From: Cymodocea nodosa
Lineage: Eukaryota; Streptophyta; Magnoliopsida; Alismatales; Cymodoceaceae
Length of the DNA stretch: 64,000 nucleotides
Direction of reading: 5' to 3'
Assembly: GCA_036874045.1 (NCBI GenBank)
Contig: CM072343.1
Coordinates: forward strand, 1,818,001 to 1,882,000
Under the pieces are notes generated by a model that was given only the letters and a program-made list of their open reading frames with translations, was not told the origin of the DNA and ran no database searches. The translations under genes were made by a program, and so were the position numbers. This document shows positions 1 to 13,400 of this stretch, piece by piece. Position 1 is the stretch's first letter. Every line of letters starts with the position of its first letter.

Positions 1-820
1 TTGAGTTTTTAAGAAAAAATCACATTTCGACAGTTAAAATTACAACGTTGATGACACATCAGTATCATGTCAAGAAGTTGAATGGCTAACATGTGTAAAT
101 GAATTTTCTTTAACACATGTCAATGTTTAATTCAACGCTAGCAAGATGGAGTACATAAGACAATTTTTAGACTAATTTATGAGTACGATAAAATGCAATG
201 CACAAACCTCTATCACAGCATACATGTTAAAGGTCTTAATTTGATGATAGCCTACTCCAAACAGATTTCTCAGGAGTAGAGAGATATAACCAATCACCAA
301 TCAGATTTTCTAACAACTTTATATTCCATGATCAACCATCATATGGCAATATGAACTATAAGAACCACACATGTATGAACTTGAAATATTCAACCTGAAG
401 GAAATGTTAAATGGCATATTATGAGTACACACTTCTGTTAAATTTTGGTGTATATGTATCCCTTTCACTATCCTGTAAATGATGTGATTTCCTCATAATA
501 AATGAACTTTTGTATCATATCATATGAGAATTAATCCTGGACATCTCATTACTTCAAGAATCTCCATCCTCCCAAGAAAAACTGTCATGATGACTATAAA
601 TCCAGGAGTTGATGACTATCGCTTACACACCATGTCAAAACCAATAAGCATCTTGTAAAGATTCAACAAGGTAGATTATACGGAAGAAGTTTCATGGATC
701 AAAACTAGCTCCAAACCACAATTATGGAAATATTGATTGAGATCCTAAAGAAACTTCATGGGCATGGTAATACCAAGAAATTCTTAAAAGTACAACAAAT
801 AGAATGATGGACAAGGATAC
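1..820 (-). other. Intron of the WDR91 homologue, continuing off the left edge
   Basis: The donor GTATCC directly follows exon 11 at 821. No WD40-like exon was found in either strand of 1-820, so this is AT-rich intron and the next exon lies outside the window. Confidence 0.6.
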
Positions 821-3800
821 CAAACATGTGAATCATTCCATCTGTTGCGGCAGCAGCTAAAATTTTCCCATTGTGATTAAAAGACATAGAAGTTATTGCT
901 GGTGGATCTTTTCCAAGAGGAAGGACTGCCTTTGGAAAACAAAACAAATTTCAAAATATCAATGGATATCTTAAAGAAATAGATATTACAAAAGGCATCT
1001 GGAACTTACTGTTGCCTTCCATGTTTTCATGTTCCAGACAGACAATGAGGCAAAGCCCATCTTCTCAATATAATTTGAGCCAGACCTGCATTCATCCCAA
1101 CAATATTAGCATTTAGAATGAGTAATATATTTTAGAGGAAAAACTGACAATTGACATACATAAACTATCTTCCATGAGAAAAGAAAAGGGAAACAAAAAG
1201 AATACCTTCTGGATGCAGCTGCTGAAACAAAAATTGGTTCTACAGGACTGCATTTTATGTCTAAGACACTGCATTGAAAAAAATGTTAATGGAATATATG
1301 TTGTGGGAGGAGACATGAAAGAGAAAACAGGTAAAGGACCTAGGGAATTCTGCGGTGGAGCTCAGATCACAAACAACTCTTTTAGCATCAACATTCCAAG
1401 CTTTGATGCCTCCATCAGCTGTGCCTATCAGCAACTATCATTGAATAATGAGAAGAAAAAAAATCTAATTCATATGTAACTATCCACTGTTAATTGTACT
1501 CAAATATATTAATATATCATGTAATTGTATGTACCAGGCGATCATATCTACATTCCCAATCAAGTGACATAATTTCTGCCCCACAGTATATTGTTGCATT
1601 TCTAGAGGTTGGTGATGATTCATCATATGTCCATATCCTTCACAAAATCGTATGGCAGTTGATAAGAATATCAAACTTATAGGTTAGATAACCAACACAT
1701 ATCCACCTTCAAGGCACTTACCTCACGGTGCCATCCATGGAAGCACTAGCAATATTGGTTCCTGAAGCAGAAAATCTGCATCTACTGATTGGGCTTGTAT
1801 GGCCCAGAAATGATTCCTAAAACAAATCATTTTGCAAAATTAATAATAATGACCTATTATTTTCACATACATATGCACACACACGCACACACATACATAT
1901 ATATATATGGGAAAAATATATTTGTAGGTACCTATAACAATGTTACTGTGGGTGCCTGAAATGAAGAGCTTAGATTAATCCCCCCTCCTCCTACCTGAAT
2001 CTGAGCTCCTCCCCCCAATCTTAGCCCTCGATTAAGGGCACCCACAGCAGGTGCCTACAGTGGACAGTTCTAATTTAATCAGAACCATGCATGGGCAAGT
2101 CCTCTTGAGGTGAAAGACCCACACCTTGAGGTGTGGTTGATGGTTGATTTCTTCATCTAGGTACTCCCCCATCTTATTTTCAATTCCTTTCTACACTTGA
2201 ATTTGGTTTTCCTTTTCTTTTTCTTGCCTTTCTCTGGTTCATTTGATCTGTGGGTTGGTGTATGTATTAAATAAACAATACAGCTAATGCATCTATCCTC
2301 ACATCCTTCAACTTTGATGCAACCTGAAATCTTGTTGTTCATGATCTTATCTCCTTTACTTACCTCTTTCAATTTTGATGTTGCTAGTGTATCAGTGCAT
2401 GGGTGGAGGACATAGGGAGCAAGCAGGTGGCCATTAAATGTGCCATGTCTATGCTGGGAATTGCTTCCCCACCCACACACACCCCCCCCCCACCACACAC
2501 ACACACAACAAAATGACAAAAGAAATGTATGGATATATAAAACATAAAACTAAAAAATAAAACATCTCAACTGTAACAGAAAATGCTCATATATTTATGC
2601 ACTTTAATTTCAATATGAGCAATATGCCAACCTAAATCTAAATTACAAAAAGCTTTGAATTTAATCTAAAGTGAACAGTGGAGACACAAGAGACAATTCA
2701 CATACCTGAAATTCAACTTTCACTTCTGGGAATTTTTCTTCTTGAACTTCCGTTATCTCTGTTACCAGAATACAAGGAAAAGACTTAACACCACTTTCAT
2801 CATAGCATTGAAATTTAGTTCAGAAGATGACATGAACATTACATAACAAAGTGAAAACTAAATGGCACTTATCGAACACAAGATTTGATACAGGAATAAC
2901 AATAAATATGAAGAGGAAATAAACAAGATAACTTGAGATGCATCTGGAGAAAATGGGTGCAGATGAATGGAAAAAAAAATTCTTAAATAGTATTTATATA
3001 TAACTTTCTTTTAAATTGGTTTGACTAATTAGAAAAATATTTGAAACATCATTTGTTTGTGATTTACTTGTAATATCCTGTTGTCATTAGGTGATGCAAG
3101 GCAAGTATGATTCCAACAGCCAATCATACTTTTTATTTGTTTGTGATTTACTTGTAATATCCTGTTGTCATTAGGTGATGCAAGGCAAGTATGATTCCAA
3201 CAGCCAATCATACTTTTTACACTTCAGTCGACACACCTAATTCAATTCTGTAAAATGAAGTTATTGCCCTACTTAAAACCTAAACAGAGGGTTATTATGA
3301 ATACTAGAAGTGATTTGAGAAGATGAGACCTTATCAAGTTACAAAATACATAATCAAAAGACTGAGCATCTAAATACAAGCAGTGAAATCCTGCACAACA
3401 CATGGATTTCACAGAAATTAAAAACAAAGGGATGTTTAAAATATTTTTTAAGAGAAATTCAATGTTAGTACACTGAATTATGATCAATTCTCACTTGATA
3501 TCATAAACTTCAAAATAAATCACTTTGGTACCCTAAACTTCAAATGTTATTAAAGTTTGTATTTCCATTGGAGTCTTACTGTTTTCACAATAAATTTAAT
3601 ATGAAAATTGTGATACCCCTTTAATAGAAAACGTGATTTGATTTATTAAAATTGTAACTTAAATGACACTGATTATCTGTGACATGGATGTGTTGATCAG
3701 TGACAGAATTGTAACTACCAGTGATCCAAAGAACTTTGGGACTTCATTTTTTACATCTGTGTCTTGAATGATATTCATGAAAGGTTGACAAGTTTTACAA

Positions 3801-6800
3801 CTGACTATTTACCTAATGATAACCCTCCTACTTTATCTGAGCTTGGGACCAACCATGAAGAAATTAACTTTCACATGAAGATTTTAACAAATGAGGAAAA
3901 TTTAAAGAAGTATAAACCAACAAAATGAAATCTCAAGAAAATTGTTATTGAGACTAAAAGTCAAGCCTATAAGGAATTATATAATAGTTTCAACACAAAA
4001 CAATGAGAAAATAATATATATAAATTGGTTAAAGCTAGAAAAAGGAAATCTAGAGATTTAAATCAAGTTAAGTGTATTAAAGATGAAGATGGTAGAGTTT
4101 CAATAAAAGACAGATGGTTATTTTAGTAAATTTTTTGATAAATCTACCATAGGATATAAACTATAGTTATTTTAGAAGAATTAGTAGTTTGAAGATAATA
4201 AAAAACCATTAAGACAAAGAAGATGTTAGATGTGTGTAAAAGAAGCTATCAAGAAAATGACATGGAGGAAAACCATTGGACTAAACAGTATTCCTCTTGA
4301 AGTGTAAAAGTGTATGGGTGAAGTAGGAATTAAATGGTTACTTAAGCTTTTTAATATAATTTTAAATACAAAGAAGATGTCACTGGAATAGAGAAAGAGT
4401 TTTTTAATATATATATACATAAGAATAAGAGAGACATATAAAATTATAATAATTACCATGGTATTAAGTTAATGAATCATACTACAAAATCATGGGAAAG
4501 AGTAACTGAACAAAGATTAAGGCATGTAACTAAAACCACAAAAAATCAATTTAGGTTTATGCTAGGTAAGTCAACAATGAAAACTATTTATTTACTTAAA
4601 CAACTAAAAGAAAATTTTAGAGTTAAGGAAAACAGCTCCACTTGGTTTTCATTGATGTAGAAAAAACTTATGATAGGATACTTAAAAACCCATTGTGGTA
4701 TCTTTTGAAAAGTAAAAGAATACATGTAAAATATATTGATATTATAAAGGACATATATGAAAGAACAATTACTAGCATTAAAACTATAGGAGGAGAAACT
4801 AAGAAATTTTCAATAGATAAGTTTACACCAAGAATCCTCTTTAAGTTCTTATCTATTAGGTTTAGAGTACAAGTGCTTGGAATCAAACCCATTTTGTTAG
4901 GTTCAGCTACATAAAAAATGGTGTTGAATAATCATCGTCAAGAATGTGTTTGTGATTTTTCATAGCTTTTCAAATTTCTCTAATCTGCAAAGTGCAAGTT
5001 ATCTTAGAAGAAAAAAGGAAAATATGTTGAAACCTTCTACAAAATCAGGGAACAGAGGCAAACCTTCCTGAAACAACAAAAGAGCATCCTTCATGCTATC
5101 ATCCCTTGTAGGAGGAAATTGTTCAGAGCTTGTGTTGCTTTGTGCCTCTGGCAGTGCTATACCAGAATCAGAATCATCTTTAACACATGTAAAGTTCCTT
5201 TCCACAGAAGTAGAAGTTGGAGGGAATGTATGTGTCCTAGAATCCTCTGACAGGATACTACTGCTTTCATATTTTGGAGAGAACTCCAATGAAGGACTTG
5301 ATGTGGATCCACTTTGGTCATGAACCTGGCTCTCCAGAGCTGATGGCCCCTTACTGAGTGGCAAAGCAAGAATATATATTATTTATTTAATAAACAACAA
5401 TATACTAAATTATTAAACGGTGGTGTAAGCATACTTCCTGTTTCATTGAAAGAAATAGATGCAAATAATGCTATGCTTTCTTACTATACAAAGCATGAGA
5501 CACTATACAACATATCCCAACAGTCAAGAAGGTAGAAACTATATAAAATATAGAAATTCATTCAATAAAGAGAAAATGCCAACAGAAAGAGACATGAAAA
5601 ATAAAATGACAAATGCCCAAAGCCTTCAAGAGAGCTGCTGACCCCACACTAATTTATTAAAATAAAATTATAGAAAATAACCAACAGAAAGAAGATGAAC
5701 CACACGTACGTGAAAGTACAAGAACAAAAAGAAGAATACACTATCACAATATTACATGAAGATAAATTAATAGTTTTAGTCATCAGGTAACCTCCTATTA
5801 ACAGTGATCACATAGTGAGATAGGATGCACAAATCCCAATCCCAATGTTGGGCTATTACCGAATTACTGAGAAACTGTAATGTGGACCTATCAAATTAAC
5901 AAGATAATATCACCAACAGCTTTAAATTTGAAACAATCTTTGCAGAATTCTGGCATAATTTAGCATGGCCAATGATCCAATCCAATAAAAATCATCAAGT
6001 GTGACATCTTAAGGCCAAAAAAATTGGTGACAAACTAGGTAGATAGTAAGGCAGTAACACAGAGGACAGTGAAATTAAAAATTCAAATTACAACTAAATC
6101 CATTGGAATATAGATCATTCACAAACTGCACCAGGAGATAGGGAGAAAACTTACCTTCTCAACTGGTGTAACTCAGTGTCCTTGATCTCTAACAAGGCTT
6201 GCAGTTCAGATAGTTTTGTATTCAATTGTTTTATATCATTCTTGAGGCGTTTGACTGTATTCTTTTCAGTACTAATCTTCAACAAGGCAGGAATACGTAC
6301 ATTCATTAAGGAAATCTCTTGACTAAAACATCAAGTAAAATATTATAAAGGGTAACATAAAGTACTGATTGTTAGGATAATGAACACAACTATGATATAT
6401 TTCTTATTTGAGAACATATAACAAAACACTAAATTTTTAAGGCAATATGATGGCAGCCATTCAAATCAATGAAAGGCCTAAGTTGCATTTATTGCTTCAA
6501 AAACTTAGAACAACGTTATTGACTAATGGAACATACAGGTTTGCAGGCTGCAGGTATTTCTGAGTATCATGAAGGATATGAATACCATTGAAGATCTCAC
6601 TGAGGAAGTTTCTTAATGAAAGAAGTAATGCATTGTACCACTCCCTTGAAAAGTAAATTCGGAATTCAGGATGCAATTTAGGATTCTTCAGATATGGGAT
6701 CACTGCCATCTCAACCAGTCAGAGTTGTGTTACAACCATATGAAATGAAAGAACATAAAGAGAGAAGAGACCCACCAAACCATGGTGTCCAATCAGAATT

Positions 6801-7166
6801 TTTTTGTAACAAATCATTCCCATTTGCCTCAAAAAATTCAACTACTTTGTCTTGTCTTCCAGATTCCAAAGCCTGAACTATATAGTATTGCAAGATGGAC
6901 ACTTCTAATTTAGAAAGAGTGGCAATTAAAACTGCCTCTGAAGTTGAAGAGATACATTGCTTAAGGAAAGTAAGCAGACCAACTAGTTTATCAGCTTCAT
7001 ATTTGGGTATATACACAGAAAATATCAAGTCTAATATCTTGTCGGTTTGAAAGCCTTTCCCGATATCTGTAGACAACTCATTTTCAAACACTTTCAGAGT
7101 GCTGGTAAAACCTCTAAACACAAGAAACTCTCTCACTAGTTCTTCAGCATACTGCATATTTTCCAT
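821..7166 (-). CDS. WD repeat-containing protein 91 (WDR91) homologue, 5' part of gene, C-terminus outside window
   Basis: Eleven coding exons can be joined in one frame with GT-AG introns: 6776-7166, 6586-6702, 6155-6317, 5034-5353, 2706-2758, 1722-1816, 1535-1637, 1340-1434, 1206-1268, 1010-1085 and 821-929, giving 528 codons and ending in phase 1. Residues 5-30 are a LisH-like segment (ELVREFLVFRGFTSTLKVF). Exon 2 gives WFVIPYLKNP and YFSREWYNALLLSLRNFL, typical of the WDR91 N-terminal region. Exon 3 (about residues 170-223) is a charged heptad-rich coiled coil. Exon 4 is Ser/Thr-rich linker. Exons 6-11 are WD40 blades (GHTSPISRCRFSASG, DGTVRIW, GTADGGIKAWN, DGMIHMF). In animals WDR91 works with WDR81 on endosomal PI3-kinase activity and endosome maturation; the plant role is inferred by homology only. 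The remaining WD40 repeats must lie left of position 821. Splice sites were chosen by phase and by family similarity. No frameshift or stop was seen. Confidence 0.9.
1870..1912. repeat. CA/TA microsatellite in WDR91 intron
   Basis: Alternating ACACAC then ATATAT tract between exons 5 and 6. Confidence 0.8.
2470..2513. repeat. CA/C-rich low-complexity tract
   Basis: Runs of CACACA around a stretch of ten C residues. This explains the glycine/tryptophan-rich minus-strand ORF at this place, which is not a gene. Confidence 0.8.
3051..3218. repeat. Perfect 84-bp tandem duplication
   Basis: Two adjacent copies, 3051-3134 and 3135-3218, read base for base the same by eye. Both begin ATTTGTTTGTGATTTACTTG and end in CAATCATACTTTTT. 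The duplication sits in the large intron between WDR91 exons 4 and 5. Identity of the copies means it is recent or an assembly artefact. Confidence 0.95.
3930..4915 (+). mobile_element. RTE-clade LINE reverse transcriptase relic inside a WDR91 intron
   Basis: Plus-strand translation, broken by stops and frameshifts, gives consecutive pieces typical of plant RTE non-LTR reverse transcriptases: AYKELYN, KARKRKSRDLNQVKCIKDED, NYNNYHGIKLMNHTTKSWE, RLRHVTKTTKNQFRFMLGKS (region of the NQFGFMPGRST motif), FIDVEKTYDRI (region of the FIDLEKAYDRV block), then IDIIKDIYERTITSI and a degraded LHQGS. The order matches the family. It lies antisense to the host gene. The element is 5' and 3' truncated and has no intact ORF; the longest open pieces are 4472-4660 and 4642-4914. 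The family call is from remembered motif patterns. Confidence 0.85.
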
Positions 7167-8160
7167 GTTATCTCATATGAGTAGACAGCAAATAGCTCTT
7201 CTACCAAAGGAAGTCATGACAATGAACCAGCTACAGAGGTCCTATGCCTGCAATCAAATTAACCACTATTAAATTAAAGCTCTCACAAACCTGGAACACA
7301 AACAATTAAGATTTACATGGAGAAACCAATGATCGGACTAGAAATGACAAAATGCAAGTTCACATATGTGAAATGAGAATCAATGGATCAAAGTCAAACT
7401 TTTAGTTGGAAGAGTAAATGCACGAATGGCAGAATGCCCTTCTACTCGGAATTCTAGCTTACAAGTGCAGCACTCAAATATACGTACCAGATTATCAGAA
7501 GATAAATCTCAAAATCCTTTTTTCATAATCAAAATGAGTCTCCTTGCAAACCAGGGATGTTGAATGCAAGGCGAGCAACACAAATTCGCATACTTTCCAC
7601 ATCGTATTCAACGTATCATATTGCAAGTAAGCTAAAGAATTCACATATTTTAAAACACATTTAACCGACATTTCCATCCTATGAGAGAGAGAGAGAGAGA
7701 GTTCTGTTTTCGTCCTTTTCTTCGCAAAACAACCACAATAATGAAATTGATTCCAGCCATATAAATTACCACCCAAAATCCCCATGGACAATCTTCATCC
7801 AGCCCTAAAACTCCCTCCTCCGTCGACGATCTCCGACTTCTCTTTAACCGCGGCGAAATCTCATCCTTTGCACCCCCCACCTTACGTCGAGCCAATATCG
7901 TCTTCTATGAAAGCAGACGATCACTAGACCACATTCTTCTTCTTCTCACCACAACAACCAAAACAGCATCCTTTCCAGAAGAAAAAAAACAAAGAAAATA
8001 TCATAAGAGCTCCGTGAACAGCGGGAAGATCACCAACCTATTAAGGTAATAATTTCCCTCCTACGCTTCCAAATCTGTGGAGAAGATCGGCCAAGGAGAT
8101 GTAGCCGCCGACGGAGAAATGGGTGCAAAGTGTGGTATCACTCGTATCTTTGGTTCGCAA
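7167..8160 (-). promoter_or_regulatory. 5' leader and putative promoter region of the WDR91 homologue
   Basis: A clear acceptor (TTTGATTGCAG) places the 5' edge of the ATG-containing exon at 7247, so the leader is split by an intron. The upstream leader exon probably lies within 7770-8150, which is richer in GC than its surroundings and holds a (GA)n run at about 7682-7701. A GT donor candidate follows GGGTG near 7772. An ATG-initiated open frame (7650-7895, starting MARRKVGGAKDE) overlaps this leader and could be a long uORF. The transcription start is not visible. Confidence 0.45.
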
Positions 8161-10464
8161 AACGAAGTAAATTAATTAAATTAATTTATCGAGCAATGAT
8201 TACAGTAAACCGAGTTGGGTTGGGCCTTACTCGGTATAATTTCACGGTGTCTATACTGATTTGATATGATTTTTTAAATTAAGTTGTATTGTTATGATTT
8301 GATATAAATATGGGTCGACATGATATATTTAGATTTTTTTTATATATTTAATATGTCATTTCTTTCAATAGATTGCATATTATTTTTAAAATTTATCATA
8401 TCAAATTTATAATACGATTCAACATAGTCATATTATACTGTTAATTAACCTAAGGTCGAATAGTCCAATGACACTGATCCAATGGCACCCCTAACAGTAG
8501 ATTTTTTTTTTTCAAAGATGTAATTATTGTAGATAATATTTCCTTAATGAAATTCATAAAGAGAATTTATTTAGGTCGTTAAAGTACAATGATATTTCAG
8601 CCTCCAGATTAAATTCCTAAATGTCCACATTTAAAATACAAAAAGGTGGAAGTATAAATTAAATCGTGAGATGATTATAAATATAAAATGAAAATTTTTA
8701 ATTAATTTAAATAAGTATTGATTTTCAATCTAAACATTTTAAAATTTACTGCCTTCTGTTAAATTTTATAATCAAAAAAATCTTAATGAATGCACAGTAG
8801 ATTATAATATAGATTAACTAATCACATAACTAGATTATGATTTTGAACTAAAAGTTTTAGAAATAAGAGATGCCTCAAGATAACATTATCTGGAACCATC
8901 TCTAGCTGCATTTTTCGTAATCATTTTTTCAAAAAAAAAAAACCAATCAACTAATTTGCAATCTCATTTGAGTAATTGACAACAACATTTCTCTAATAAA
9001 TGGCCTCAACAAAAACGTTTACTTATTTGTAAATTGTAACAATGTGCCATTTTTTCTTTTCTCTTTCAATTTTGAGATATAATATCCCCCAGAAAGGTAA
9101 ACACATTCTACCTGAGTGTATCATTATTTGAGAGCTTTGATAAATAGACTTGTTACCTTCTTGTTAAATAAACAATCATTCAATTGCAAACTTTTTACCT
9201 TCGAAATAATAGAAATAATGTGACTTCCTTTTCGTTATTCATTAATACTTTATCTTCCTTTTAGTTTTGATAATTTGAATAAAGTAAAGACACCAAGACT
9301 ATCAAAGAAATAACAAAAAATAAGGAAAAAAAATTGAAAAAAATTTCTCATCATTTTCTATGTTTATATTAACAGAAACAAGAAGATATGATTTTCTATC
9401 ATTTTCTTTTAGATTAAAGAAAATGTTTCTCATCATTTTCTATATCACCTTTTCAAAAATGATGGAAAATAATATAAACCTATAATATAATAAATAATAT
9501 ATAATTATAATAAATTAAAATATGATAATTTAATTATAATAGATTAAAATAAATAATAACATTAATGTGATATCAAGACATATGATTATAATAATAAATA
9601 AATAATAACATATTATAATTATAATAGATTAAAATAAAAAATAATGTTGAAGAATGATACTAGGTTATAATACATTAAAATATAATAACATTAATGTTAT
9701 AAGAATAAATAATACATTAACATATTCAGCAACTTAATAATATGTTAAATAAGTAACATTAATTCCAACACAACTTATTAATATTAAATAATACATTAAC
9801 ATATTCTTTCTAAAAAAATTTAGATTATAATGAACAATGTTGTTCATGTTAATTACAAACATATTATTTTGCATTTTACATCTATATTTATTGAAATGTT
9901 AATATATGCTATAATATTTAAAATATTACTTTTCAAATATAATTTTTTTACTTTATTATTTGATTTTTAAAAAAGTATTAAAAATTTAATTTCCCATCAT
10001 TTTTATCAAACTAGTAATAATTTTTGTTAATTTATTATTTTAAAAAATTTTAATTTTTTTTTAAATTAATAAATTAACAAAAATTATTAAATAATACATT
10101 TCCTACAACCACACAAACATCTCATTTTTCGACTAAAAAAAGATTATACAAAACCTATTTCTTGATTTGCCATACAAAACATACAACAATTAACGGAGAC
10201 CAAGATTTTTCATGTACTATAACATTTCCTACGGCACCTGAAAGTGTACCTTAATAATAGTAAAGAATTTCTATCGTATTATTGATACAGGTTTAAAACC
10301 TAAAGACACTTCTGGTTGAAATTTCTAACTTAATACTAGCATTTCCTCTAGTATACTAGTATTGATGAAAGGTGCAAGCATAGAGAAAAATTTCTGATGC
10401 TTTGATAGGTGATGAGAAAGAAACTGCATGTGCCAACGTTATGAAAGGTGTCTTCTTTTGCCGT
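8161..10464. other. AT-rich intergenic DNA, possible MITE-like segment at 9258-10015
   Basis: No gene is visible between the WDR91 promoter and the 3' end of the DUF2358 gene. 9258-10015 is very AT-rich and is bounded by weak inverted ends (TAGTTTTGATAA on the left, TTATCAAACTAG on the right). It has repeated TCTCATCATTTTCTAT motifs like the element at 16.7 kb. Both the element boundaries and its class are uncertain. Confidence 0.35.
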
Positions 10465-13400
10465 CTAAGGTATATGCGAACGTTTTGAACAGGAGAAGTG
10501 GGAGACGGCAAAAGATGATTCCTCAAAGCAAGTAGGTTTAGGAATGGAAGGACAGCCCAGTGATGGAACCAACTCGTCAACCATGCGCAGCCGAAATTTT
10601 GGAGGAGAATTGATGGCAAAATTGTGAACTCGATGCTCATAAATTTTTCCTGCCTTGTCCAGTTTATATTCTGAAATTCCATCAAAGCGTCCATGGCTCT
10701 CCCAAGGCACTCGAGGTGCACCATGAGCAGTCCAACGGATCATGATGATGTTCTCAAATGGTTGCCAGATACTCACAATGTCTGCACACAAGGTCTTGAA
10801 GAATATCCGTCCAGTGATACGAACAACCCGGAATACAAGTTTGTAGTTTTCAATACCGTTGATCGTGTTGACAGGATTCTTGAAGATAATGTCGTCCCTG
10901 GAAAAGAAAAGAGAGAGTAAACATTGGTTAGAACAAATTATTGAGACATGCTTCGGCAGCCTTGAATCAATACAAAGCTAGCTAGTTGATTTACATGTTA
11001 GTTGAATCGTTGGAATTTGGAAATGAATATGCAACAAGGGCAATGGGAAACACGGCAAACATGAAGAAAAGAACGATATCATGCAATGGCTGTGTAACAA
11101 GACAATAATTGATCACAACATATGTGTATATACCACACCTTGTGTCACATACATAAATGGCTGGTTTGAAAATCAGTTGGTTCTCTGCATCCAAATTACC
11201 CTACCTCCTACATTTTTTAAATCATCAAACATATGGATCTAAGGCCAATGTAAAAATATTCCACTAGTTCTTTACCATGCCTGATTGAGATTTTACTAGA
11301 TTTAGTTGAAGAAAAACTTTAAGATCCTATGACAGTACCCAGTTTGCTATGTTTTGGGTTTGGGACGGAGCTTACCCAACAAAGAATCATTCTATCGCAT
11401 GCCAATAATAGATATGAGAACGGAAAGAGTATTGTTGAGTATGCCTTCACATCCAAAGCAATTAGACAATCTAAATCAAGCTACATGGTGTATTTTTTTG
11501 AATGATCAACTATACATAGATGCATGAATGATCAACACTCAGATGCATGGACCTATAAAACAGATTCTATATGCTGTCCATCGGGAATTTATTACCAAAA
11601 AAAAGATAAACTATCAGGGGTATTGAAGGATGCATCATATCTCTTAGGTGCAATGAGTTAAGCGCTCCTAAATTTTGTAGCTTTTTTGACATTCACAAGA
11701 ACATGTAGATGCCATCATTCAAAAAAAGATAATGTAGACAACAGCATACGAGCCTTAGAGATTTTTTTATAGAGTTGTTAATAAGCAACATTTCAAAAGG
11801 TTGGTGACCTTTGGGTTGTCTCGGACTTCGAACGAAAGGCCTGAACTTTGTTAAGGTGACCAATTCTGAAGGACCAGTTTTCTCGAATGCCCTATGAGGT
11901 CAATGACCACTCCTTCTGCAACATCTGGATGAGGTCATAACCAACATTTCAACACAAAAGAAACCAAACTCAAATCTGACTGAAACACCAAATCATGATT
12001 CAACCTCGTTTCTTCACCCTTGCAACATTCCTTTGGGAAAATAAACACAAGGAATTTTTCAAGCTCTTCACATTGTGGAACTGGAATCCTTGAATTGCTC
12101 GATTATGTTCTATTTCATTCTATCAACAATACTTGTTACCATGTCTCCTTGTGTTTGTATTCCTTTAGCTAGGCTAGAACAACATATTCTAGAAACACTA
12201 GATAAAGAATTTAAATCCTTCTGACAAGAGGTGCTGATAAGCCCACCATCCTTTGATGAGTGTACAAGGCATCAGAGGGTTGCTTCGTCTTACTTTGCAT
12301 TATTAGGCTGTGTTCATAGTGCCGGTTGATGTCAATCTATATATGGGCATCTGTCTATCTAGTTTTAGTATCGCTTTGGTCCTTGGTTTTATTTTAGACC
12401 AAATGATTATTTCTAGTTATTGGCCAAATAGCAACCTATCTTCTATTTGAGTTTTATTGTACATTATTGCATTATAGATAAACCTTGGTAGAGATTTTGC
12501 AAGAAACTTTTGTAACTCCATTTTCAATTATTCTCTTGTATTTTCTCTCCACCAAAGGTAAAAAGATCAAACTTGTACTCAAAACTTATAAAAGTAGTTC
12601 TCTACATGTGAAAAAGAGAAGTGAGATAATGCAAAAAAATAGTTCATGAAAAGAAGAAAATAATAAGAACTCTCACAGCATATTAGTGTGTGAAAATTGG
12701 ACACAGGTAGTGATAGAACTAATATAAAATCTTTGTGCCTATTGTGGTCTACATTGATCGGTGTATTGGACCTATTGGTCCTTGCTATTTGATTAATCAG
12801 TAAAAAGCTACATGTGTGCATAGGTTTCGCACATCTCAATCTTTGTTTTTTCCTGTTTGGGTTTTCTTGTTTGTTTGTAGCTTACCTTCTCGATAAGTGG
12901 TTCTGTGTTATACTGTGAATTTGAATTGATGTCATTTCTGATCTAAGTGCTTACTGCTCAAAATAAATAGAGTTTAAATCCTTTAAATTTGCATGACTTT
13001 TCTTGGTATGATTGATTGACTGCAAAAGAAATGCTCCTTACCTTAAACAAGCAAGCATAATAGCACTTACGATTGTCTATTTTCACCCAATCACTAGCCA
13101 ATAAGTCTTAAATCCTTAAGTCAGTTAACAAAGTAACAAGCCCATAATCTGTAATGGAATCAAAAAAATAATGGAATACTCTCAACTGAAAAATGAACTC
13201 ATATTCTCCACTAGTGGGGTGTCACAATGAACTATGTCAACACTTTTTGATTGAAAGGTGATTAGAAAATGTTGGAATGTCCAAAACCTGAACACTTTTC
13301 AATCATCTTGAATGCTTCCTCCAATATCAAGTAATACACAGCCAAGTCGATTATGTCCCCTATGATGTGAGCCTCCTCTCTTGCTATAGTGTCCTCCCTC

